DNA from: Polaribacter litorisediminis
GTDB taxonomy: Bacteria > Bacteroidota > Bacteroidia > Flavobacteriales > Flavobacteriaceae
Reading direction: 5' to 3'
Length of the DNA: 64,000 bases
Assembly: GCF_019968605.1 (NCBI RefSeq)
Contig: NZ_CP082966.1
Span: 434,001-498,000 of the forward strand
Position 1 is the first letter of the stretch. Each line of letters begins with the position of its first letter. The notes under the pieces are model-generated. The model was not told where the DNA came from and searched no databases. It worked only from the letters and a program-made list of their open reading frames with translations. The position numbers and the translations under genes were made by a program. Positions 16,301 to 25,375 of this stretch are shown piece after piece.

Positions 16301-18754
16301 CTAGAAACCACCACCGCCACTTTTAATATTATCATCTCGTTGTCTTCGTTGTTTCGCTCTATTTTTTCCGTTACCAAATCTGTAATTAAAACCAAGATAT
16401 GCGGTTTGACTTTCCCAATTAAATTGTCCGTTTTGCACAAAAGGTCTATCTGAATTAAAGGCAAATTTCATTCCTCTAAAAATATCATTGACTCTAAAAT
16501 TAAGGGTTCCTTTATCATCCAAAACCTTTAGACTGGCCCCAGTATTTATCATCCACATGTTTTGTGTTTTCCATTGTATATCTTCTTGTGGGCCACGATA
16601 CATGGCAAATAATTGGATATTTAGTTTTTTAGAAATTTTAAAGCTATTGCTAATTCTTGAATTAAAAACTTGGTTGGTAACTTCTAGTCTTTCAGCATTA
16701 GGATTTACTAAATCTACCGTGCCAAATTGTTTTTGAGAGTAGAAATCCATACTAGAATTTAAGCTCCACCAATTTGCAACTTTGTAGTTTACAGAAAATT
16801 CTAAACCAAATGCATCTGTGTCATCAAAATTAGTCCAAGAAAGAATTTGTTTTACATTCGTGGGGTCGTTTGGATCTTTGTATGTTACACGAGAAATATT
16901 ATCGCTTATAGCCCTGTAAAATGTACCAAAGGTTACAGAACCATTTTTAATTTTACGGGTGTAGTTTACTTCAAAAGAATTTGTAAATTGAGGTAAAATA
17001 GCAGGATTTCCTATAGAAGTAATTAATGGTGTACTCCACTCTCTAATAGGATTTACTTGTCCAATTCCTGGTCTATCAACTCTTCTGCTATAACTTAATT
17101 GAAATTGATTTTTTTCTGAAGGGTTAAAAGTAAAAAAAGCAGAAGGATAGATACTAAATATATCTTGCTCCACATTTTCAGAGGTATTACCAACTCTATT
17201 AAAATTACCAGTAGCTTCAAATTGCTCTAATCTTGCTCCTAATTGCATGGTAACTTTACCAAAACTATGACCATAATTTGCATAAGCAGAATAAATTTTT
17301 CTGCCGTAATCAAAATCAGAATTTCCTAGAGGTTGTATGGTGGCATTTCCTTGATTATCGAAAATAATTTCTTCTTGGTCTGTATTATTGATGTTAGAAG
17401 TATTGTCTTCTCTGTATTCTAAACCCAATTCTAATTTTCCTTTTTCCGAAATAGGATTCGTATAATCTAAATTGATTAAAGTATTATTTTGTTCTCTTAA
17501 AATGTCGTTTGTGAAGTTTAAAACTTTAAAATCATCATCAGTAGAATTTGAGGTTAAGTTGCTGTTTTCAGAATCTTCAGGGGCAGTTGTATCAGAATAA
17601 GTCGCCTCAAACTCAATATGATGTCCTTCTTTTTCAAACTCCCTTTTGTAATTAATGTTGTAAGCTCCTGTTTGATTTTCTTGCAATTGTAAAAAAGGTG
17701 CATTTGAAAGTGTCACGCCATTTTCTAAAACAAGTATTCTTGCTCTTCCATTGCCATCATACCAATTTTGAGTTGTGTAAAAAGAGAAGGTATTTTTTTC
17801 GTCTAAATAAATATCTGCCCCTAATTTTATTAAATGAGATGTATTATCATTCTGAAATATAAAGTCTTGTAATCTATTGGCATCAGGTCTGTTTACATAT
17901 CCAAAATTGTAATTATCACCGCCATTAAAACCATAATTACCAAAGATATTTACTTTTCCGCTTTTGTAATTTACATTTGTAGAGGTGTTATAACGTACAT
18001 AATGACCCGCAGTAATTCCTGCATCAATAGAACCATTAAAGCCCATGTTGGCGTTTTTATTTAAAATAATATTGATAATGCCGCTCATGCCTTCTGGGTT
18101 GTATTTTGCCGATGGATTGGTAATCAATTCGATGCTTTTAATAGAACTAGAAGGAAGCTGTTTTAATAATTGAGCTGCAGAAATATTGGTTGGTTTTCCG
18201 TCTACCAAAACACGAACGTTTTCATTTCCTCTTAAACTAATGTTCCCTGTTTGGCTATCTACACTCACAGATTGTACATTGTTTAACAATTCAGAAGCAG
18301 TAGTACCAGCAGAAGTTAAATCTTTACCAACATTAATTACCTTTCTATCTACTTTTTGAACAACCGTAGAAGTTTCTGCTCGGATAATTACTTCATCTAA
18401 AGAAGCGCTATCTTCGATTAAAAAAATAGTATCTAAATTTATTTCCTTAGATGAATTTGTAATTTCTATTTTTTTAGAAAATATTTTATATCCTATATAC
18501 TGAACTTCTACAAAGCTGTTTCCCATAGGGATGTCTTTTATTTTAAAAAATCCGTTTTCATCCGTAATACCTCCAGTAATAATTTTTTTTGACATGTCTC
18601 TTACCACAATGTTTACATAGGGTAAACCTTCTTTAGAGTTATTATCGATTACTTTACCGGTTATTAATCCAGGTTTTAGAAGGTTGTTTTTTGCTAATTG
18701 GCTAAAAGAATTTGCCGATGCAATAAACATTATAAATAGTAATAATTTTTTCAT
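16301..18754 (-). CDS. Outer-membrane beta-barrel receptor (TonB-dependent receptor-like)
   Basis: The 817-residue protein has a signal peptide, then a carboxypeptidase-regulatory-like domain (about residues 30-115; LITGKVIDNNSKEGLPYVNI). A plug-like region follows (SLDEVIIRAETSTVVQKVDRK at its start and SIKSIELITNPSAKYNPEG), then a long barrel. The plug motif with NPSAKYNPEGMSGIINIILN is typical of the outer membrane beta-barrel family related to TonB receptors. It ends in an arginine- and glycine-rich tail (RAKQRRQRDDNIKSGGGGF), unlike the usual terminal Phe strand, so the last residues may be a tail beyond the barrel. The ligand is unknown. Confidence 0.9.
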   Translation of the reverse strand: MKKLLLFIMFIASANSFSQLAKNNLLKPGLITGKVIDNNSKEGLPYVNIVVRDMSKKIITGGITDENGFFKIKDIPMGNSFVEVQYIGYKIFSKKIEITNSSKEINLDTIFLIEDSASLDEVIIRAETSTVVQKVDRKVINVGKDLTSAGTTASELLNNVQSVSVDSQTGNISLRGNENVRVLVDGKPTNISAAQLLKQLPSSSIKSIELITNPSAKYNPEGMSGIINIILNKNANMGFNGSIDAGITAGHYVRYNTSTNVNYKSGKVNIFGNYGFNGGDNYNFGYVNRPDANRLQDFIFQNDNTSHLIKLGADIYLDEKNTFSFYTTQNWYDGNGRARILVLENGVTLSNAPFLQLQENQTGAYNINYKREFEKEGHHIEFEATYSDTTAPEDSENSNLTSNSTDDDFKVLNFTNDILREQNNTLINLDYTNPISEKGKLELGLEYREDNTSNINNTDQEEIIFDNQGNATIQPLGNSDFDYGRKIYSAYANYGHSFGKVTMQLGARLEQFEATGNFNRVGNTSENVEQDIFSIYPSAFFTFNPSEKNQFQLSYSRRVDRPGIGQVNPIREWSTPLITSIGNPAILPQFTNSFEVNYTRKIKNGSVTFGTFYRAISDNISRVTYKDPNDPTNVKQILSWTNFDDTDAFGLEFSVNYKVANWWSLNSSMDFYSQKQFGTVDLVNPNAERLEVTNQVFNSRISNSFKISKKLNIQLFAMYRGPQEDIQWKTQNMWMINTGASLKVLDDKGTLNFRVNDIFRGMKFAFNSDRPFVQNGQFNWESQTAYLGFNYRFGNGKNRAKQRRQRDDNIKSGGGGF

Positions 18755-18793
18755 TTTGGTTTGTGTTTGATTACTAGATAGACCTTTTAATAT

Positions 18794-18801
18794 TATATTT
18801 G
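18794..18801 (+). promoter_or_regulatory. Candidate -7 element (TATATTTG)
   Basis: TATATTTG fits the TAnnTTTG consensus and lies 37 bases before the CoA-binding protein ATG. A TTTG at 18766-18769 gives a 24-base spacing, slightly long for a -33 box. Confidence 0.4.
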
Positions 18802-18838
18802 TTACTATTCATAAAGTCCTTTAACTTTTTATTAACGT

Positions 18839-19201
18839 ATGAAAAATAAAACATTAGTACTTGGTGCATCTACAAACCCTAACAGATATTCTAACATTGC
18901 TATTAAAAGATTAAGAGATAAAAAACTGTCTGTAGTAGCATTAGGCTTGAAAAAAGGAAAGGTTTTAGATGTGATTCTTGATGATGAAAAGCAAGATTAC
19001 GAAAATATTGATAGTGTTACTTTATATTTAAATCCTAAGCGGCAGAAAGAATATTATAATTATATAATCGGATTAAAACCTAGAAGAGTTATTTTTAATC
19101 CTGGAACAGAAAATGCGGAATTTGAAAAACTTTTAGTAAAAAATAATATTGAGGTTGAAATTGCTTGTACATTAGTTTTACTATCAACAAACCAGTACTA
19201 A
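18839..19201 (+). CDS. CoA-binding domain protein (YccU-like)
   Basis: The 120-residue protein is a short Rossmann-type CoA-binding protein. KTLVLGASTNPNRYSNIAI is the nucleotide loop, VVALGLKKGKVLDV the second strand, and RVIFNPGTENAEF the PGTEN-type motif of the YccU group. The usual family length is about 120-140 residues. Cytoplasmic, with no defined reaction. It is divergent from the outer-membrane receptor. Confidence 0.88.
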   Translation: MKNKTLVLGASTNPNRYSNIAIKRLRDKKLSVVALGLKKGKVLDVILDDEKQDYENIDSVTLYLNPKRQKEYYNYIIGLKPRRVIFNPGTENAEFEKLLVKNNIEVEIACTLVLLSTNQY

Positions 19202-19389
19202 GTCCTGTTATTTAAAGTGATATAGGGTATAGAAAAAATGTAAATTGAATTGGTTTTAGTATTTAAATTTCCCTTTTCAAAATATTGTAAATTCAGTTAA
19301 ACCACTTTTTGTTTGATTGAAAACCAAATCAATTTACAGTAGTAAAATTATAGTTTGATTTTAAATCCTACAATACTCATAATGAGTAA

Positions 19390-20160
19390 TTATATTAATT
19401 TTGGATTGCTTTTAAAATAAGCAATTAACTCAAAAGTAGAATCAAGTTTTAATTTTTTAAGGATATTTCTTCTGTGAGTATCCACGGTGTGTCTACTAAT
19501 ATTTAAGTTTTTAGCAATTTCTTCACTCGTTTTTTTTGTGATTAATAAACGAATAATATCTCTTTCTCTATTGCTTATGATATCAAGAAGGTATGAAGTG
19601 GATTTATTCTGATAAAATAAGGTTTCATATTCATTTTTATCATTTAAATATTTGGCAGTGGCACAAATATCCATCTTTACATTTCCGTCTAAAACGGTAT
19701 AATGTGCCAAACCGATAATAGGTTTATTCAAATCATCAAACTGCAAGGGAGTTGTATTTTGAATGATATTTGCATACAAGTCATGACCAATTTTAATTCT
19801 ATAATTCCAAGTATAACTCATTCTTTTACGCTGCTCATCATTCAATTCTGTCATCGTAAAAGTCATTAAATCGGTTAAACTTTTAATCCAAAGATCAACG
19901 TCCTCTGGATGAAAAAGAGACCAAAAATATTCCATACCACCCGATTTCATTTTATCTCTGGATAAACCTGTGCAGGCGGTAAAATTTTTACTGATATATT
20001 CAAAATTTTGATGAACGGTATTGGTAATACAATAAAATGTTGAGTTGTAAGGATAATAATAATCTAATTCAATTAATTTTTTAATGTGTTCTTCAATTTC
20101 AACTAGAGGATACGAGTCAAAAATTTTATGATAAATAGCATTTATGTTTTTATGGGTCAT
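19390..20160 (-). CDS. LuxR-type transcriptional regulator with a PAS-like sensor domain
   Basis: The 256-residue protein ends in a LuxR helix-turn-helix (ISNRERDIIRLL, then TSEEIAKNLNISRHTVDTHR). The N-terminal 180 residues look PAS-like, with FTACTGLSRDKMKSGGMEYF and HPEDVDLWIKSL. This type acts as a one-component regulator in Bacteroidetes. It is the last gene of the leftward pyrR operon, starting three bases after the rnz stop. Its signal and targets are unknown. No phosphoacceptor receiver domain is present. Confidence 0.88.
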   Translation of the reverse strand: MTHKNINAIYHKIFDSYPLVEIEEHIKKLIELDYYYPYNSTFYCITNTVHQNFEYISKNFTACTGLSRDKMKSGGMEYFWSLFHPEDVDLWIKSLTDLMTFTMTELNDEQRKRMSYTWNYRIKIGHDLYANIIQNTTPLQFDDLNKPIIGLAHYTVLDGNVKMDICATAKYLNDKNEYETLFYQNKSTSYLLDIISNRERDIIRLLITKKTSEEIAKNLNISRHTVDTHRRNILKKLKLDSTFELIAYFKSNPKLI

Positions 20161-20163
20161 GTA

Positions 20164-21081
20164 CTATTCTATTTTGAATACTTTTCCTGGTGCTGCTAAT
20201 TGAGTGTTTTTAAAAATTGCTGTTGCTTCTTTTTGAAACAAAGAAATATCTTTATACCTACCAGAGAAATGACCAATAATTAATTGGCCTACTTCAGCAT
20301 TTTTAGCAATTTGAGCCGCTTGTGCAGAAGTAGAATGTTTTGTTTTTTGGGCTAAATCTTCTCTATCCGCTAAAAAAGTAGCTTCATGGTATAACAAATC
20401 TACATTTTTAATAATAGGTATAATGGCTGGTTTATAAAAGGTGTCGCTGCAAAAAGCAAAGCTTAAAGGTTTTTTTGGAGGTAGCGTTAATTCATCATTA
20501 GGTATTACTTCTCCTGTTGATAGCATTACATCTCTGCCTGCTTTAATATTTAAATAATCTGCTTTGCCTATTTCTTTATAATTGCTGATGTTTTGAATAT
20601 GCAGTTTTCTTGAGTTTTCTTTTTCTGTAAATAAATATCCGTTGGTATATACACGATGATTTAAAGGAATCGTTTGTACAGAAACTTTAGCGTCTTCAAA
20701 AATAAGTTCGCTTTTTTTAGACGTTAATTCATGAAAAATCATAGGATATTTTGCATGAGATTGAGAGACTTTTAATTGTAAAAGCGTTACTTCTTTGATG
20801 CCTTTTGGGCCGTAAATGTGCAATTCTTTTTCTCTACTTAAAATACCATAAGTTGCTAATAAACCAACCAAACCATAAAAATGGTCTCCGTGCAAATGTG
20901 AAATAAAAATATGATCTATTTTAGAAAATCCAACTTTATATTTTCTCATTTGGCGCTGCGTACCTTCACCACAATCTATTAAAAAGTGTTTGTTATTTAT
21001 TTCTAAATACTGAGAAGTAGGAAAAGCATTTGCTCTTGGTGTTGCAGAATGACAACCTAAAATAGTAAGTTTTAAACTCAT
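20164..21081 (-). CDS. rnz: Ribonuclease Z (tRNA 3' endonuclease)
   Basis: The 305-residue protein is a metallo-beta-lactamase-fold nuclease. GCHSATPRANAFPTSQ opens the fold, HLHGDHFYGLVGLLA holds the zinc ligands, and later ligands appear in FCSDTFYKPAI and IGHFSGRY. It trims the 3' end of pre-tRNA before CCA addition. Its ATG overlaps the previous stop by one base (TAATG), so translation is coupled to the tiny secreted protein upstream. Confidence 0.96.
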   Translation of the reverse strand: MSLKLTILGCHSATPRANAFPTSQYLEINNKHFLIDCGEGTQRQMRKYKVGFSKIDHIFISHLHGDHFYGLVGLLATYGILSREKELHIYGPKGIKEVTLLQLKVSQSHAKYPMIFHELTSKKSELIFEDAKVSVQTIPLNHRVYTNGYLFTEKENSRKLHIQNISNYKEIGKADYLNIKAGRDVMLSTGEVIPNDELTLPPKKPLSFAFCSDTFYKPAIIPIIKNVDLLYHEATFLADREDLAQKTKHSTSAQAAQIAKNAEVGQLIIGHFSGRYKDISLFQKEATAIFKNTQLAAPGKVFKIE

Positions 21082-21383
21082 TAAATTACAAATCTTTTAG
21101 AAACTATTTTATTTTTGTTTTGTATGCGATAGACATCCATTTCGGCAACTAAATCATTTTTAGAAAAAAGAATGCTATTTGTATCAATTTTAGTGTAAAC
21201 ATATTTTTTGTAAACATTTTTTACTCGAAAAATAAGGATGGATTTCGTATTTGCTTTAAAAGTAATATTTGTTTGCTGTGTATAAGGATTTGGAGCTACA
21301 GAGAACTTGTTAATTGTTTTTTCTTGCGAAAAGACAATAGTTAAAATGCCTAAAAATAGCATAAAAAGTATTTTTTTTATCAT
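21081..21383 (-). CDS. Tiny secreted protein resembling a lone type IX sorting tail
   Basis: The 100-residue product has a signal peptide (MIKKILFMLFLGILTIVFSQ) followed directly by KFSVAPNPYTQQTNITFK, which looks like the opening of a Por secretion tail (pattern FxxxPNP...txi.f). It continues in the same manner to KKIVSKRFVI-like C-terminal residues. Normally this domain sits at the end of a large cargo protein, but here there is no cargo. It may be a remnant or a small protein of unrelated function. It is coupled to rnz by a one-base overlap and follows the STAS-like gene by 11 bases. Confidence 0.6.
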   Translation of the reverse strand: MIKKILFMLFLGILTIVFSQEKTINKFSVAPNPYTQQTNITFKANTKSILIFRVKNVYKKYVYTKIDTNSILFSKNDLVAEMDVYRIQNKNKIVSKRFVI

Positions 21384-21394
21384 GTTTTTTAGGG

Positions 21395-21727
21395 TTAAAA
21401 TCCTAATTCTCGCTCCATGGCTTCCATTTCCAGTATATCTTTCGCTTCTTGTAAAGTAGGAGCAATATTAAAATATTCAGGAAAATCATCCATATTCATA
21501 TTTTTATTTACAATTACAAAAGATGTATTATTTTCTTTTTTTTGCTTTGCAATAACCAAAAATAATAAAAGATCTTCTTTGTTTGTGTTCATATTATTAG
21601 AAATATCTACTATTAAATGATCATTTACAAATTCTTTTTCTTTTGATAAAAATGATTTATAAAAGTCAGCAAACGAATTTTCATCCGAAGAAATAAGTGT
21701 ATAGGTTTCTTTTTTTTTAATGTGCAT
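21395..21727 (-). CDS. Small STAS-like protein in the pyr-rnz operon
   Basis: The start at 21727 (MHIKKKETYTLISS) gives 110 residues. A longer frame running into pyrB adds 21 residues that read the end of pyrB out of frame, and is rejected. The pattern HLIVDISNNMNTNKEDLLLF followed by SFVIVNKNMNMDDFP and PTLQEAKDILEMEAMEREL looks like a STAS or anti-sigma-antagonist fold with an alternating strand-helix plan, but the phosphorylated Ser context is not clear. Function unknown. It sits five bases after pyrB. Confidence 0.65.
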   Translation of the reverse strand: MHIKKKETYTLISSDENSFADFYKSFLSKEKEFVNDHLIVDISNNMNTNKEDLLLFLVIAKQKKENNTSFVIVNKNMNMDDFPEYFNIAPTLQEAKDILEMEAMERELGF

Positions 21728-21731
21728 GGCT

Positions 21732-22661
21732 TTACCTTTTAATTTGTTGCGCCAGTAAATAAATAATAGCCATTCTAACCGCAACGCCATTTTCTACTTG
21801 ATTTAAAATAATAGATTGATCAGAATCTGCAACATTACTTGTAATTTCTACGCCTCTATTGATTGGTCCTGGGTGCATAATTACAATTTTCTTGCCAAGA
21901 CTATCTAAAATATCTTGATTGATACCAAAAAGCTGGGTATATTCTCTCGTAGACGGAAAATATTTAATATCCATTCGTTCATGTTGTACACGTAAAACAT
22001 TGGCAACATCACACCATTCTAGAGCTTTTTTTAGATTATTTTCTACGGTTACACCCAAACTAGTAATGTATTTTGGTATAAGTGTTGTTGGGCCGCAAAC
22101 TTTTACTTCTGCACCTTGTAATTTTAGTGCAAAAATATTAGACAAAGCAACTCTTGAGTGTAGAATATCACCAACAATTACTATTTTTTTACCTTTTACA
22201 GTACCTAGTTTTTCTCTGATTGAGTAAGAATCTAAAAGCGCTTGAGTTGGGTGTTCATGCGTCCCATCACCAGCATTTATAATTTTAGCGTTTACATGTT
22301 TTGATAAAAAAACACCTGCTCCAACATTTCCATGGCGCATCACCACAATATCTACTTTCATAGATAAAATGTTGTTTACCGTATCGATTAAAGTTTCTCC
22401 TTTTTTTACGGACGATTGCCCAGCAGAGAAATTAATAACATCTGCAGAAAGTCTTTTTTCTGCCAATTCAAAAGAGAGTTTTGTTCTAGTACTGTTCTCA
22501 AAAAATAAGTTAGCAATGGTAATATCTCTTAAAGAGGGTACCTTTTTAATAGGTCTGTTAATGACTTCTTTAAAATGATCTGCAGTTTTAAAAATAAGAT
22601 CAATATCGTTAATATTCAGATATTTTATGCCTAATAAATGCGCTACGCTTAATCCCTGCAT
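21732..22661 (-). CDS. pyrB: Aspartate carbamoyltransferase, catalytic chain
   Basis: The 309-residue protein has the carbamoyl-phosphate binding motif FFENSTRTKLSFE, the second-step KKGETLIDTV segment, the GDGTHEHPTQALLD motif and the C-terminal HPGPINRGVEI. It joins carbamoyl phosphate and aspartate in pyrimidine synthesis. No pyrI regulatory chain is adjacent, so it probably belongs to the trimeric class that works without it. It lies downstream of pyrR in the same operon, 94 bases after its stop. Confidence 0.97.
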   Translation of the reverse strand: MQGLSVAHLLGIKYLNINDIDLIFKTADHFKEVINRPIKKVPSLRDITIANLFFENSTRTKLSFELAEKRLSADVINFSAGQSSVKKGETLIDTVNNILSMKVDIVVMRHGNVGAGVFLSKHVNAKIINAGDGTHEHPTQALLDSYSIREKLGTVKGKKIVIVGDILHSRVALSNIFALKLQGAEVKVCGPTTLIPKYITSLGVTVENNLKKALEWCDVANVLRVQHERMDIKYFPSTREYTQLFGINQDILDSLGKKIVIMHPGPINRGVEITSNVADSDQSIILNQVENGVAVRMAIIYLLAQQIKR

Positions 22662-22755
22662 TTCAGTAAATTTAAATTGAATCTTATTTTTAGCATTTCT
22701 GGTTTTAAGTTTAAATACATTTTATAGGCTAATTATCTTTTTCTGAAAAGTGTCT

Positions 22756-23289
22756 TTATTCAATATACACAGCGTCTTTTTTATCAGTTTCTTTCCAAGT
22801 AACCAAAACTCTTTCTTTATTAATAGCATCTACTTGTCTACCTCGGTAATTGGGCTGTATTGGTAAATGCCTGCTAAAGCGTCGGTCTATTAAAACTAAT
22901 AATTCAATGTTTTCCGGTCTTCCGTAAGATTGAATTGCTGTTAAAGCTGCTCTTACGCTTCTCCCTGAATAGAGTACATCATCAATGATTACTACTTTTT
23001 TATCTTCTATTAAAAAATCAATTTTAGTTGTTTCCGCTGCTAAAGGAGTTTCTTTTCTCCTAAAATCATCTCGGTAAAAAGTAATGTCTAACAACCCTAA
23101 TTTTAGATCTTTTATATGATATGCTGTTTTTAGTAAATCCATTAATCTGTTGGCTAAAAAAGTGCCTCTAGGTTGCAAGCCAATTAAAACAGTGTTTGAA
23201 AAGTCATTATGATTTTCAATAAGCTGACAAGCCAATCGATGCAGGATAATTTCAATATCTTTTGAGTTAAGTAATTTTTTTTTGCTCAT
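22756..23289 (-). CDS. pyrR: PyrR bifunctional regulator / uracil phosphoribosyltransferase
   Basis: The 177-residue protein carries the PRPP-binding motif VVIIDDVLYSGRSVRAAL, preceded by IGLQPRGTFLANRL and followed by ELLVLIDRRFSRHLPI with GRQVDA, all typical of PyrR. It is the first gene of the leftward operon. In Firmicutes PyrR binds mRNA to attenuate pyr genes; no matching binding loop and terminator was found in the 5' leader here, so only the enzyme activity and family are secure. A small stem (CTATCA...TGATAG) lies just before the start codon. Confidence 0.93.
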   Translation of the reverse strand: MSKKKLLNSKDIEIILHRLACQLIENHNDFSNTVLIGLQPRGTFLANRLMDLLKTAYHIKDLKLGLLDITFYRDDFRRKETPLAAETTKIDFLIEDKKVVIIDDVLYSGRSVRAALTAIQSYGRPENIELLVLIDRRFSRHLPIQPNYRGRQVDAINKERVLVTWKETDKKDAVYIE

Positions 23290-23584
23290 AAGAAATCTAT
23301 CAGATTTTTTTGATAGTGGTTTAAAATCAAAATTAGGCTAAATAAATGTATATGCAAAATAAAAGGATGTTCGAATTTAACGAATTGTATTATATTTGAT
23401 ATTATTTCAGTTTAAACCGATGTCTTTTATTTCTCTACAAGTAGATGCTTATTTATAGGAATACTTAGGGAAATTATTCTCGTGTTTTTTCTTTGTTAAC
23501 TAAATTGTTGAAAACAAAAAACACCTTTCTTCGTCGGTGGTAGCAGTTGTAGTAATTTAGATTTATAATTCAAATACCATAACT

Positions 23585-24955
23585 ATGTCATTAGTAAAAT
23601 TTGAATCTATGCTCAAAACAAACAATGTTTATTTCTTTGATTTGGTTGAGTTTGAAGATATTATAATTCATTATTTAGAGGCTGGTAAACATGCACTTGC
23701 TAAAAAAGCTTTAAAGTTAGGTTTAGAGCAGCACCCAACATCGATTGATTTAAAACTCTTGCAAGTTGAGTTGTATGTATTTGAAGGTGATTTAAATAAG
23801 GCGTCTATTTTGTTGAAAAGAATAGAACGCATTGCACCTAATAATGATGAGATTTTTATTCAAAGAGCAACAATTAGTTCTAAATCTGGTAATCATAAAG
23901 AGGCTATCGCAAACTTATTAAAGGCACTTACTTTAACAGAAGATAGTATAGATGTTTGGTCTTTATTGGGGATGGAATATTTATATATAGACGATTTTGA
24001 TAATGCTCGTTTAAATTTTGAGAAGTGTTTAGAGCAGGATATTGAAGATTATGCAGCCCTTTATAATGTTGTATATTGTTTTGATATGGAGAAAAAACAT
24101 GAAGATTCCATCATTTATTTGAATGATTATATTAACAAAAACCCATATTGTGAAGTTGCCTGGCATCAATTAGGAAGACAATATTTTATTCTAGAACGAT
24201 TTAAAGAAGCCTTAAATGCCTTCGATTATGCTGTTCTTATTGATGAATATTTTATTGGCGGGTATTTAGAAAAAGCAAAAACTTTAGAAGAATTAAAAGA
24301 ATATCAAGCAGCAATAGATAACTATCTAATTACATTAGAATTAGATGATCCTACAGCATTTGCGTATGTTAGAATAGGGGAGTGTTATGAAAAATTAGAA
24401 AAATATGCGGCTGCCATTTCCTATTACAAAAAAGCTGTTCATGAAGATCCTCTGCTGGATAGAGGTTGGATTTTATTAGCAAATTTGTATTATGATAATA
24501 AAAATTATCAAAAAGCATCTTATTATATTTCAAAAGCGTTAAAGATTGATGAAGCTAATCCTGTTTATTGGAGAAGATATGCTGAAATTAATATAAAGCT
24601 CAACTTTTTTGAAGAAGCCGTTACGGGTTTTGAAAACTGTTTAAGTTTAAAGGATGATGGAATAGAAATTTATATTGGTTTAACAGATATTTTATCTTTT
24701 TTAGGTGAATTCAATGATGCTATCTCGGTTTTATATACTGCACAAAAATTATACAAGAATTTTGTAGAAATAGAATATCGATTGGCGGGTTTGTTTTTTG
24801 TTTTAAATAAAGAAAATCACGGATTAGACCATTTAATAGCAGCCATGAAAACCGATTATGAGTACCATATAATTTTAAATGAATTATACCCAACAGTTTT
24901 TGAAAATAAAAAAGTACAAACATTAATTGCAAATTTTAAAAAGGCTTTGGAGTAA
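23585..24955 (+). CDS. Tetratricopeptide repeat protein
   Basis: The 456-residue protein consists almost entirely of TPR helices, about 12 repeats, for example AGKHALAKKALKLGLEQHPT, AIANLLKALTLTEDSIDVW and FKEALNAFDYAVLI. There is no signal peptide, so it is probably cytoplasmic. TPR arrays bind partner proteins, and the partner here is unknown. It begins after a 295-base divergent region and is followed by a long gap before glpK, suggesting a single-gene unit. Confidence 0.9.
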   Translation: MSLVKFESMLKTNNVYFFDLVEFEDIIIHYLEAGKHALAKKALKLGLEQHPTSIDLKLLQVELYVFEGDLNKASILLKRIERIAPNNDEIFIQRATISSKSGNHKEAIANLLKALTLTEDSIDVWSLLGMEYLYIDDFDNARLNFEKCLEQDIEDYAALYNVVYCFDMEKKHEDSIIYLNDYINKNPYCEVAWHQLGRQYFILERFKEALNAFDYAVLIDEYFIGGYLEKAKTLEELKEYQAAIDNYLITLELDDPTAFAYVRIGECYEKLEKYAAAISYYKKAVHEDPLLDRGWILLANLYYDNKNYQKASYYISKALKIDEANPVYWRRYAEINIKLNFFEEAVTGFENCLSLKDDGIEIYIGLTDILSFLGEFNDAISVLYTAQKLYKNFVEIEYRLAGLFFVLNKENHGLDHLIAAMKTDYEYHIILNELYPTVFENKKVQTLIANFKKALE

Positions 24956-25375
24956 TTTTTTATGTAGTTTTTTTGAGTAGTTTGCCAATAATTAGTAGCT
25001 TAAATTCATATAAAGTTGTTCATCAGAAAATTATTTATTGCGTTACAATAGTCTACCAATTTAGGCCTATAGTGCCTTCATATAAATTGAATTATTTTTT
25101 GATTCATTGAAATTTAAAAAGAATTAGCACAGTCCTCTTTAAGCTTCTTTTTTTAATTAAAGAAGCTGAAAAGAAATGATTTATGGCGGTATTATAAGTT
25201 TAAAATGGACCTATACCTAGAGAGACAAACCAAATTGAAAATGCTTTTCTCAATCTTTCTTTAATTTCTCTTATCTTCGTTTTATCCAAAGAGCTACAAG
25301 AAAAAATATTTTTTTATGCTGATTAAAAAAGGATACATGAAAAGAAGTTTATGAGTTAAAAATACAACGCATAAA
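24956..25375. other. Intergenic region before glpK; hairpin but no gene seen
   Basis: About 420 bases without an open frame of note. At 25142-25167 AGCTTCTTT and AAAGAAGCT form a perfect nine-base stem around TTTTTAATT-like sequence. It is not followed by a T run, so it is not a clear terminator. A possible -7 element (TATCTTCG) lies at 25272-25279. Confidence 0.5.

Noticed and set aside
23290..23420. PyrR-controlled attenuator in the pyrR leader
   Set aside because: Only a small CTATCA/TGATAG stem is present; no PyrR-binding loop or alternative terminator with a T run was found.
25142..25167. Hairpin in the gap before glpK as a terminator
   Set aside because: It lies about 190 bases past the TPR stop and is followed by GAAAAG rather than T; neither strand gives a good terminator.
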